Of a stretch of DNA of 5,246 nt, positions 1-5,246 are shown one piece after another. Within the stretch, counting starts at the first letter, position 1; the number at the start of each line of letters is the position of its first letter. The DNA is from Alphaproteobacteria bacterium (GTDB lineage Bacteria; Pseudomonadota; Alphaproteobacteria; Sphingomonadales; Sphingomonadaceae), in contig JAQGLH010000226.1 in assembly GCA_028293005.1 (NCBI GenBank), positions 1 to 5,246 of the forward strand. Reading direction: 5' to 3'. Both the position numbers and the translations under genes were made by a program. The notes under the pieces are model-generated. The model was not told the origin of the DNA. It worked only from the letters and a program-made list of their open reading frames with translations, and ran no database searches.

Positions 1-1495
1 ACATTCCGACCTTGCGGTCGTCGAGATTGACGATCACCGACTTGGTCTGCGTGTAGTGGTTCAGCACCTCATGGCTGAACTCGCGTCCGTAGCCGCTCTG
101 CTTGTAGCCGCCGACCGGCATGTTCGGCTTCAGATTGTAGTAACGGTTGATCCACACCGTGCCGGTCTCGAGCCGACGCGCGATGCGGTGGGCACGATAG
201 ATGTCACGCGTCCACACGCCGCCGGCCAGGCCGTAGGTGGTGTTGTTGGCGCGCTTGATCATCTCGTCTTCGTCCTTCCAGGTCATCGTCGTGGTGACCG
301 GCCCGAAGATCTCCTCCTGCGCGATGCGCATATCGTTGGCGACATTGGTGAAGATCGTCGGCTGGATGAAGTGCCCCTTGGCCAAGGCGGCGTCCGAATT
401 GCGTGCCCCGCCGATGTGCGCGGTGGCGCCTTCCTCGATCGCTAGCTTCAGATAGCTTTGGACCTTGTCCATCTGCATCTGCGATGCCTGGGCACCGAGC
501 TGAGTCGCCGGATCCATCGGGTCGCCCTGACGGATCTTCGAGAGCGAATCCTTGAACTTCTCAAGGAACTCTTCCTCGATCGATTCGTGCAGGAACATGC
601 GCGAGCCGGCCAGGCAGACTTCGCCCTTGTTGAGCACGGTCGACATGGTTGCCGCCTCGACGGCCGCTTCGATGTCGGCATCGGCACAGACGATGTGCGC
701 CGATTTGCCGCCCAGCTCGAGCGTCTGCGGAATCACGTTCTCCGACGCATATTGGATGATGCGACGCGCGGTCGCCACCGAGCCGGTGAACGCGACCTTG
801 CGGACGTCGGGGTGGGTGACGAGTGCTTCACCGACGGCAGCGCCGTAACCGGTGACGACGTTGACTACGCCCGCGGGGATGATGTCGGCCATCTCGCGGA
901 AGAATTCCATCACCGACAGGCAGACCGTTTCAGCCGGCTTGAGGACGATCGTGTTGCCGGCTGCCAGCGCCGGGGCGATTTTGCTCGCCATCATGATCAT
1001 CGGGACGTTCCACGGGATGATCTGGGCGCACACGCCCAGCGGCTCGCGGTGAACGATGCCGATCGCATCGGCATAATTGTGAGTCTCACCGTGGATGCCG
1101 TATGCCGCGCCGGCGAACACTTCGAACTGCATGATCGCGGTCGGAAGGTCGAAGAACATGCCTTCGCGGATCGGCTTTCCGTTGTTGAGCGTCTCGAACA
1201 CGGCATAATCCTGCATCCGCGCCTTCAGGCGACGCGCCATCTCGTACAGGATTTCCTGGCGCTGGCTGGCCGAGCTCTGCGACCACTGCGGGAATGCGGC
1301 CTTGGCCGCGGCAACCGCGCGATTGATGTCGTCGGGGGTGCCGGCCTGGATGCGGGAGAGCACCTCGCCCGTCGCCGGGTTCATCAGGTCGATCGTTTCG
1401 CCACCCGACGAAGAGACCCATTCGCCTCCGATGAAATGGCCATATTCCGACAGAATTCCGTAGGGATTCTCAGTCTCTTTCAGTTTGGGCTGCAT
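1..1495 (-). CDS. NAD(P)-dependent aldehyde dehydrogenase, AcoD/ExaC-like; 3' end at window edge
   Basis: Oxidises an aldehyde to a carboxylate with NAD(P)+ in the cytoplasm. 498 codons are visible from ATG at 1495, preceded by a good AGGAG. The next codon begins with T, so the stop or the last few residues lie just outside; the family usually has 480-510 residues. Visible hallmarks are the IIPWNVP motif (Asn163), Lys186, LELGGK with the general base Glu260, GEVCLAGSR with the catalytic Cys294 (34 residues after the Glu, as in the family), and EEIFGPV near residue 395. Motifs such as GAQAS (about 334-338), IRQGDP and the HYTQTK tail resemble, from memory, AcoD/ExaC acetaldehyde dehydrogenases more than XylG (2-hydroxymuconic semialdehyde dehydrogenase) or XylC (benzaldehyde dehydrogenase). 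The Rossmann motif reads FTGSVATAR, with Ala243 where Gly is usual. It is the last gene seen in the operon, 40 bp after the ferredoxin. Superfamily is certain; substrate is inferred and a semialdehyde role is not excluded. Confidence 0.9.
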   Translation of the reverse strand, partial: MQPKLKETENPYGILSEYGHFIGGEWVSSSGGETIDLMNPATGEVLSRIQAGTPDDINRAVAAAKAAFPQWSQSSASQRQEILYEMARRLKARMQDYAVFETLNNGKPIREGMFFDLPTAIMQFEVFAGAAYGIHGETHNYADAIGIVHREPLGVCAQIIPWNVPMIMMASKIAPALAAGNTIVLKPAETVCLSVMEFFREMADIIPAGVVNVVTGYGAAVGEALVTHPDVRKVAFTGSVATARRIIQYASENVIPQTLELGGKSAHIVCADADIEAAVEAATMSTVLNKGEVCLAGSRMFLHESIEEEFLEKFKDSLSKIRQGDPMDPATQLGAQASQMQMDKVQSYLKLAIEEGATAHIGGARNSDAALAKGHFIQPTIFTNVANDMRIAQEEIFGPVTTTMTWKDEDEMIKRANNTTYGLAGGVWTRDIYRAHRIARRLETGTVWINRYYNLKPNMPVGGYKQSGYGREFSHEVLNHYTQTKSVIVNLDDRKVGM

Positions 1496-1502
1496 TTTCC
1501 GT

Positions 1503-1507
1503 CTCCT
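1503..1507 (-). promoter_or_regulatory. Ribosome binding site of the aldehyde dehydrogenase gene
   Basis: AGGAG on the minus strand lies 7 nt before the ATG at 1495 and fixes this start. It sits in the roughly 40-bp gap after the ferredoxin stop codon. That gap shows no convincing promoter or hairpin, so the gene is probably read from the same transcript. Confidence 0.75.
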
Positions 1508-1535
1508 GACAAAAGTTTTCTGGTTCGCCGAATAT

Positions 1536-1814
1536 TCAGTTTAGTAGTTCAATCACGAGATCCTCGAGCGGGAAGAGCTTGCAGGCGAGCACGAAGCCCT
1601 CTGCCTGTTCCGCGTCGCTCACTTGAAGCTTGCTCATCTTACCGGTGCGATACTTCCCGCTGGTCACCTTCACCTTGCAGACGCCGCATCCACCGCCGCG
1701 GCAGCCAACGAAAATATCCTGAAGCCCCAACCGCTCCATCGCGATCAGGACCCTTTCCTCCTCCGCGCATTCAAAGCGGCTGCCGTCGACGATCTCGACC
1801 CGATAATCGGCCAT
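1536..1814 (-). CDS. xylT: [2Fe-2S] plant-type ferredoxin, XylT-like (catechol 2,3-dioxygenase reactivation)
   Basis: A 92-residue soluble ferredoxin. Cluster ligands are visible as Cys38-x4-Cys43-x2-Cys46 in GCRGGGCGVC, with the fourth ligand Cys78 in VLACK, 31 residues further on. The GCRGGGCG block, the following KVTSGKYRTGKMSK stretch and the FPLEDLVIE tail match what I recall of XylT from the TOL plasmid and of its DmpQ/NahT relatives. The known role of this family is to reduce the oxidised active-site iron of catechol 2,3-dioxygenase and so restore its activity; electrons come from a reductase encoded elsewhere. It starts 5 bp after the tautomerase stop, with only a weak AGAGG about 13 nt upstream, so translational coupling is likely. 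In TOL this gene sits just upstream of the dioxygenase; here it follows the tautomerase. An electron carrier for a ring-hydroxylating oxygenase is less likely given the neighbours. Confidence 0.93.
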   Translation of the reverse strand: MADYRVEIVDGSRFECAEEERVLIAMERLGLQDIFVGCRGGGCGVCKVKVTSGKYRTGKMSKLQVSDAEQAEGFVLACKLFPLEDLVIELLN

Positions 1815-1819
1815 GCTCG

Positions 1820-2035
1820 TCAGCTTGCCTCTTTCAACGCTGCAGCCGCTTTCCTCGCGGCGAAGGATACACCCGCCACCGCGAAATGGGCATCAGGAAT
1901 TTCACGCAACAAGACGCGGATCGATTCGCGCGGCGCGCCGAGCGATTGCTCGGCAGCATCGGTGAGCGCGCGGATCAGCGCGTCTTTCTTTTCCGGGGTG
2001 CGGCCCTCGACGAGCGTGACTTCGATAATCGGCAT
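1820..2035 (-). CDS. xylH: 4-oxalocrotonate tautomerase
   Basis: A small tautomerase of 71 residues that isomerises 2-hydroxymuconate to 2-oxo-3-hexenedioate, the substrate of the decarboxylase encoded just upstream. After removal of Met, Pro1 is the catalytic base. Arg11 (in VEGR), Arg39 (in SIRVLL) and Phe50 (in HF) fall at the same numbers as the known active-site residues of 4-oxalocrotonate tautomerase. The characterised enzymes have about 62 residues and work as hexamers; this one carries a C-terminal Ala/Lys-rich extension of about 8 residues. The ATG abuts the TAA of the decarboxylase gene directly (TAAATG). A strong GGAGG lies 5 nt before it, inside the decarboxylase 3' end. Confidence 0.95.
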   Translation of the reverse strand: MPIIEVTLVEGRTPEKKDALIRALTDAAEQSLGAPRESIRVLLREIPDAHFAVAGVSFAARKAAAALKEAS

Positions 2036-2806
2036 TTACGCCTCCACCGTGATGCTGACCGATCCGAGGTTCTGGACGGTGTTGCGGATGGTCTGGCCGA
2101 CCTTGAGCGTCGGCGCGGCGGTGATGCCGCCCGCCATCACGATGTCGCCGGCGTTGATCGTCTCGCCCGCCTCGCCGATCAGCCGTGCGGCCGCGACCAG
2201 CGAGCGCAGCGGGTGGCCGAGGATCGCCGCGGTCGAACCGACCTCGACGACCTCGCCGTTGATCTCGAGGATCACGCCGAGGTTGGAGAGATCCTGCATC
2301 GGATCGCCCCAGCCGCCGACGACGAGGCCGGAGGATGAGGTGTTGTCGGCGACGACGTCGACCAGCGCGAATTTGAAATTCTCGAAGCGGCTGTCGATCA
2401 CTTCCATCGCAGGCGCGACCGCCTCGACGCAGGCGAGCGCCTGCGCGGCGGTGACCTTGCCGGCAAGCGGCGCCTTCATCAGGAAGGCGATCTCCGGCTC
2501 GATCCGGGGATGGACGAAGCGCGACAGCGACAGCGTCGAGCCTTCCTCGAGCAGCATCGCGTCGGTCAGCCGCCCCCATGCGACCTCGTCGACGCCGACC
2601 TGCAGCATCTTAGCGCGGCTGGTGAGGCCCATCTTGACACCGATCCGTTTCTCGCCGCGCGCCAGGCGCCGCTCGACCGACAGCTTCTGAATCGCATAAG
2701 CATCGGCGACGGTCAGCTTGTCATTGCTGTGGGTGATCTGTGGAGTCGCGTGCGCTTCATGCGCGGCGCGGTCGAGAATCTCTGCATATTCAGCAAGCGA
2801 AGTCAC
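2036..2806 (-). CDS. xylI: 2-oxo-3-hexenedioate (4-oxalocrotonate) decarboxylase
   Basis: A 256-residue enzyme of the MhpD/fumarylacetoacetate hydrolase-like fold. It decarboxylates 2-oxo-3-hexenedioate to 2-hydroxypenta-2,4-dienoate using a divalent metal. Likely metal ligands are Glu103 and Glu105 in [10 protein letters not shown] and Glu135 in AMEVIDSR; Lys58 in the conserved KMGLTS motif is also present. The motifs KMGLTSxAKM, ENFKFxL, VVADN, [12 protein letters not shown] and LGHPL, and the C-terminal GGITAA, match DmpH/XylI as I recall them and separate it from the hydratase, which has SGALGPM at the equivalent place. The start is GTG, overlapping the aldolase stop in GTGA, with AAGGGGGAA 8 nt upstream. 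Length is normal for the family. In the TOL and dmp systems this enzyme forms a complex with the hydratase, whose gene lies upstream in this operon. Confidence 0.94.
   Translation of the reverse strand: MTSLAEYAEILDRAAHEAHATPQITHSNDKLTVADAYAIQKLSVERRLARGEKRIGVKMGLTSRAKMLQVGVDEVAWGRLTDAMLLEEGSTLSLSRFVHPRIEPEIAFLMKAPLAGKVTAAQALACVEAVAPAMEVIDSRFENFKFALVDVVADNTSSSGLVVGGWGDPMQDLSNLGVILEINGEVVEVGSTAAILGHPLRSLVAAARLIGEAGETINAGDIVMAGGITAAPTLKVGQTIRNTVQNLGSVSITVEA
2041..2045 (-). promoter_or_regulatory. Ribosome binding site of the tautomerase gene
   Basis: GGAGG on the minus strand, 5 nt before the ATG at 2035. It lies within the last codons of the decarboxylase gene, so the two genes are translationally linked. 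Confidence 0.75.
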
Positions 2807-3864
2807 GCCGCCAGTTCCCCCTTGGGCTGTGTCTGTCCCTTGCGCTCTGCGAGAATATCGAGCGCAACGTCGACGATCATGTCTTCCTGGCCGCCGACCA
2901 TGCGACGCCTGCCAAGTTCGACCAGGATTTCGCGGGTGTCGAGTCCATATTGTTCGGCGGCCTTTTCGGCATGACGCAGGAAGGAGGAATAGACGCCCGC
3001 ATAGCCCAGGCTCAACGTCTCGCGATCGACGCGGACCGGCCGGTCCTGCAGCGGCCGCACCAGATCTTCGGCAGCATCCATCAGCGCCATCACGTCGCAG
3101 CCGTGCTTCCAGCCCTTGCGGTCGACCGCGGCGATGAACACCTCGAGCGGCGCATTGCCGGCGCCTGCACCCATGCCGGCGAGGCTGGCGTCGATGCGGA
3201 TCGCGCCTTCCTGCGCGGCGACGATCGAATTGGCGACACCGAGCGAAAGATTATGGTGCGCGTGCATGCCGCGCTGCGTCTCGGGCTTGAGCACCCGGTC
3301 GTAGGCCTGCAGCCGGGCGCGAACCCCGTCCATGTCGAGTGCGCCGCCGCTGTCCGTCACATAGACGCACTGCGCGCCGTAGCTTTCCATCAGCAGCGCC
3401 TGCTGAGCGAGCGCTTCGGGCTCGAGCATGTGGCTCATCATTAGGAAGCCCGACACGTCCATGCCGAGATCGCGGGCGATGCCGATATGCTGCTTGCCGA
3501 CGTCGGCCTCGGTGCAATGCGTCGCGACGCGCACCGAGCGGACGCCCAACGCATAAGCGCGTTTGAGCTCCTCGACCGTGCCGATGCCGGGAACCAGCAA
3601 GGTGGTCAGCACCGCCTTCTCGATCACGTCGGCGGCGGCCTCGATCCACTCCCAGTCGGTGTGGGCGCCGAAGCCATAGTTGAACGAGCTGCCGTTGAGC
3701 CCGTCGCCGTGCGACACTTCGATCGCATCGACGCCGGCATCGTCGAGCGCCTTCGCGATCGTGCGGACGCTGTCGGTGCCGTAATTGTGGAGGATCGCAT
3801 GCATGCCGTCGCGCAGCGTAACATCCTGGATGTAAAGCTTGGTCTGGGTGGGATCGAGCGTCAT
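2803..3864 (-). CDS. xylK: 4-hydroxy-2-oxovalerate aldolase
   Basis: A 353-residue class II aldolase of the DmpG/HMGL-like TIM-barrel family. It cleaves 4-hydroxy-2-oxovalerate to pyruvate and acetaldehyde. N-terminal [10 protein letters not shown] supplies Arg18, Asp19 (metal ligand) and His22 (catalytic base). HAHHNLS supplies the metal ligands His201 and His203. The [13 protein letters not shown] and VTDSGG motifs are intact, as is the C-terminal communication domain that ends in [14 protein letters not shown]. These positions are one residue off those of DmpG, and the length is usual (about 345-355). Family members form a complex with the acylating acetaldehyde dehydrogenase and pass acetaldehyde through a tunnel; that partner gene is adjacent upstream but interrupted. 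The ATG overlaps the dehydrogenase stop (ATGA), with GGAAGG 7 nt upstream. The TGA overlaps the GTG of the decarboxylase. No defect is visible in this gene. Confidence 0.96.
   Translation of the reverse strand: MTLDPTQTKLYIQDVTLRDGMHAILHNYGTDSVRTIAKALDDAGVDAIEVSHGDGLNGSSFNYGFGAHTDWEWIEAAADVIEKAVLTTLLVPGIGTVEELKRAYALGVRSVRVATHCTEADVGKQHIGIARDLGMDVSGFLMMSHMLEPEALAQQALLMESYGAQCVYVTDSGGALDMDGVRARLQAYDRVLKPETQRGMHAHHNLSLGVANSIVAAQEGAIRIDASLAGMGAGAGNAPLEVFIAAVDRKGWKHGCDVMALMDAAEDLVRPLQDRPVRVDRETLSLGYAGVYSSFLRHAEKAAEQYGLDTREILVELGRRRMVGGQEDMIVDVALDILAERKGQTQPKGELAA
2815..2823 (-). promoter_or_regulatory. Ribosome binding site supporting a GTG start of the decarboxylase
   Basis: AAGGGGGAA on the minus strand ends 8 nt before GTG at 2806. 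It lies within the last codons of the aldolase and decides for the GTG start, since no better-placed ATG is seen near the expected N-terminus. Confidence 0.65.
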
Positions 3865-3871
3865 GCTGCAG

Positions 3872-3877
3872 CCTTCC
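3872..3877 (-). promoter_or_regulatory. Ribosome binding site of the aldolase gene
   Basis: GGAAGG on the minus strand, 7 nt before the ATG at 3864, inside the last codons of the acetaldehyde dehydrogenase gene. It could allow the aldolase to be translated even though ribosomes on the upstream gene stop early. Confidence 0.7.
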
Positions 3878-4598
3878 GATTGAGCATGCGGGTCGCCAGC
3901 ATCTCGCCGGCGGCCTTGGCGGCCGCGGTCATGATGTCGAGATTGCCCGCATATTTGGGGAGATAGTCGCCGGCTCCTTCGACCTCGAGGAAGACGCTCG
4001 TCTTGAGCCCTGCGAACTCGCCGTAGCCGGGAATCTTGACCGGGTTGTTCGATCCGAAGCGCTCGAACTGGACCTCCTGCTTGAGGCGATAGCCGGGAAC
4101 GTAGGATTGCACCGTCGCGATCATGTCGAGGATCGACTGGCGGATCTTGTCCTCGTCGACTTGGTCGGTCAGCGTGAAGATCGTGTCGCGCATGATCATC
4201 GGCGGCTCGGCCGGGTTGAGGATGATGATCGCACGGCCCTTCTCGGCGCCGCCGACGACTTCGATACCCTTGGCAGTGGTGCGGGTGAACTCATCGATGT
4301 TGGCGCGCGTGCCCGGTCCTGCCGAGCGCGACGATACCGACGCGACGATCTCGGCATAATGGACCTTGGTCACGCGCGAGACGGCAGCGACGATCGGGAT
4401 CGTCGCCTGGCCGCCGCAGGTCACCATGTTGACGTTGACCGCGTCGAGGTTCGCATCGGCATTGACCGGCGGCACCGTGAACGGCCCGAGCGCCGCGGGC
4501 GTCAGATCGACGATCTGCTTGCCGTCAGCGCGCAATATCTCGTCGTGGAGCTTGTGGGCATAAGCCGAGGTGGCGTCGAACACGACGCCGATCTCGGG

Positions 4599-4601
4599 CT
4601 A
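4599..4601 (-). other. In-frame amber codon within the acetaldehyde dehydrogenase gene
   Basis: TAG sits between the codons for KKMAS and [12 protein letters not shown]. In the DmpF sequence I recall, this place is an aromatic residue (Phe of PEF). Trp TGG is one G-to-A transition from TAG and is the simplest ancestral codon, but CAG and TAC/TAT are also one step away. Confidence 0.9.
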
Positions 4602-4810
4602 GGAGGCCATCTTCTTGAGGCCCTGGATTCCCTCATGGGTAGTGGCGACACCGCGCTCGCGAGCCATCGCCAGGCCTTCGGATTTCTCGTCGATACCGAC
4701 GACGGCGGCGAGCTCGAGGCTGTCCGACCCTTTCAGGATCTTGATCATCAGGTCCGTGCCGATGTTGCCAGAACCGACGATCGCGCATTTGATCTTCGAC
4801 ATTTGTAAAA

Positions 4811-4815
4811 CTCCC
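4811..4815 (-). promoter_or_regulatory. Ribosome binding site of the acetaldehyde dehydrogenase gene
   Basis: GGGAG on the minus strand, 8 nt before the ATG at 4802, in the 22-bp gap after the hydratase stop. It is intact, so translation initiation does not seem to have decayed along with the coding region. Confidence 0.7.
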
Positions 4816-4824
4816 ACTGCGCCG

Positions 4825-5246
4825 TCAGGCGCCGGCTTCGAAAAAGGCCTTGACGGTGCCGACGCCGTTGATCCGGGCCTCGACCACGTCGCCTGCCGCA
4901 ACGCCGGCCATCGGCCCCAGCGCACCGCTGAGGATCACGTCGCCCGCCTTGAGCGGGCGGCCGGCCTTCGCCATCACCTGCGCGAGCCAGAGCGCGGCGC
5001 TGATCGGGCTGCCGAGGCAGGCGACGCCCGCGCCGACCGAAATCGGGTCGCCGCGGCGTTCCATCACCATGCCGCAGGTGCGCAGGTCGAGCCCGTCGAG
5101 CTTCTTGGGAACGGCGCCGAGCGTGTACACGCCGCTCGACGCATTGTCGGCGATCGTGTCCCAGATCTTGATGTCCCAATTGGCGATGCGGCTGTCGACG
5201 ATCTCGATCGCCGGCACGACATATTCGATCGCGCGCAGCATTTCGG
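4825..5246 (-). CDS. xylJ: 2-hydroxypenta-2,4-dienoate hydratase, C-terminal part (5' end outside window)
   Basis: The last 139 or so residues of an MhpD/DmpE/XylJ-type hydratase, which adds water to 2-hydroxypenta-2,4-dienoate to give 4-hydroxy-2-oxovalerate. The full family length is about 260, so roughly half is missing beyond the window edge. Visible family motifs are [12 protein letters not shown] (with the third metal-ligand Glu), [39 protein letters not shown] and the C-terminal [22 protein letters not shown] is typical of hydratases and distinguishes it from the decarboxylase paralogue, which reads GGITAA there. The two metal-ligand Glu residues of the ExE motif would be upstream and cannot be checked. 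It ends with TGA at 4825, 22 bp before the acetaldehyde dehydrogenase start. An internal ATG at 5241 is not the real start, because conserved family sequence should continue upstream. Confidence 0.93.
   Translation of the reverse strand, partial: EMLRAIEYVVPAIEIVDSRIANWDIKIWDTIADNASSGVYTLGAVPKKLDGLDLRTCGMVMERRGDPISVGAGVACLGSPISAALWLAQVMAKAGRPLKAGDVILSGALGPMAGVAAGDVVEARINGVGTVKAFFEAGA

Larger units (their letters stand above)
3861..4802 (-). pseudogene. xylQ: Acylating acetaldehyde dehydrogenase, interrupted by an in-frame TAG at codon 68
   Basis: In intact form this enzyme oxidises acetaldehyde with NAD+ and CoA to acetyl-CoA, as the partner of the aldolase. ATG at 4802 has GGGAG 8 nt upstream. 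The first 67 residues hold the Rossmann motif [13 protein letters not shown] and VVGID. A TAG follows at 4601-4599. The same frame then continues without any other stop to TGA at 3861: [28 protein letters not shown] with the catalytic Cys129, [46 protein letters not shown] and [12 protein letters not shown]. Read through, the product would be 313 residues, against about 312 for DmpF, and the spacing across the stop equals that of DmpF as I recall it. So this is a single substitution, not a frameshift or deletion. The 67-residue product lacks the catalytic domain. A restart at GTG 4583 would lack the NAD-binding start. A sequencing error or tRNA suppression would restore a normal enzyme. Family assignment is near certain; inactivity is inferred. 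Confidence 0.9.

Noticed and set aside
1496..1535. Possible promoter or terminator between the ferredoxin and aldehyde dehydrogenase genes
   Set aside because: The gap is about 40 bp and contains a ribosome site but no hairpin with a T-run and no convincing -35/-10 pair.
458..2338. Long plus-strand open frame of 626 codons
   Set aside because: It lies antisense to the aldehyde dehydrogenase, ferredoxin, tautomerase and decarboxylase genes, spans their boundaries, and its Arg/Asp/His-rich translation resembles no family. It is a by-product of GC-rich codon use.
1902..2579. Minus-strand frame of 225 codons overlapping the decarboxylase
   Set aside because: Out of frame with the clear decarboxylase and tautomerase genes, and Arg/Gly-rich as expected of a shadow frame.
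1623..2690. Plus-strand open frame of 355 codons
   Set aside because: Antisense to three well-supported genes, low-complexity Ala/Ser/Thr-rich translation, no recognisable domain.
3861..4583. Internal GTG restart giving a separate 240-residue acetaldehyde dehydrogenase
   Set aside because: The GTG at 4583 is simply a Val codon of the conserved VVFDATSA motif, with no ribosome site upstream, and the product would lack the NAD-binding N-terminus. It is better described as the 3' part of the interrupted gene.
2036..5246. Similar DNA in the decarboxylase and hydratase genes as a possible repeat or duplication
   Set aside because: The resemblance (for example around the EVIDSR and EIVDSR motifs) reflects ancient paralogy of two enzymes of one fold that commonly sit together in meta-cleavage operons, not a recent repeat.

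Overview
The window carries part of a meta-cleavage aromatic degradation operon, the lower pathway that converts ring-fission products of catechols to pyruvate and an acetyl unit. All genes read on the minus strand, so transcription runs from high to low coordinates. The DNA is GC-rich and tightly packed. Protein sequences match the TOL/dmp lower-pathway families. The placement of the XylT-type ferredoxin directly after the tautomerase (J-Q-K-I-H-T) is, from memory, the arrangement of sphingomonad aromatic plasmids and chromosomes rather than of Pseudomonas TOL or dmp clusters. A sphingomonad or related alphaproteobacterium is therefore the best guess, but this is inference without a database search.

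Layout in transcription order: (1) 5246-4825, C-terminal half of 2-hydroxypenta-2,4-dienoate hydratase (xylJ-like), 5' end outside the window; (2) 4802-3861, acylating acetaldehyde dehydrogenase (xylQ/dmpF-like), interrupted by one in-frame TAG at codon 68 with the same frame continuing intact afterwards; (3) 3864-2803, 4-hydroxy-2-oxovalerate aldolase (xylK/dmpG-like); (4) 2806-2036, 2-oxo-3-hexenedioate (4-oxalocrotonate) decarboxylase (xylI/dmpH-like), GTG start; (5) 2035-1820, 4-oxalocrotonate tautomerase (xylH-like); (6) 1814-1536, [2Fe-2S] ferredoxin (xylT-like); (7) 1495-1, an NAD(P)-dependent aldehyde dehydrogenase of the classical superfamily, whose last codons lie at or just beyond the window edge.

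How they work together: the tautomerase and decarboxylase turn 4-oxalocrotonate into 2-hydroxypenta-2,4-dienoate. The hydratase makes 4-hydroxy-2-oxovalerate, the aldolase splits it into pyruvate and acetaldehyde, and the acylating dehydrogenase normally makes acetyl-CoA. The ferredoxin is expected to re-reduce an inactivated catechol 2,3-dioxygenase encoded elsewhere. Ring-cleavage dioxygenase, hydrolase and regulator genes are not in the window. Genes overlap by 4 bp or are separated by at most about 40 bp, and no promoter or terminator is visible.

This is a known pathway, not a new system. The main anomalies are the nonsense codon in the otherwise well-preserved acetaldehyde dehydrogenase gene and the presence, as the last gene, of an aldehyde dehydrogenase that looks like the AcoD/ExaC acetaldehyde-oxidising group. 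That enzyme could in principle deal with the acetaldehyde the broken enzyme would leave.
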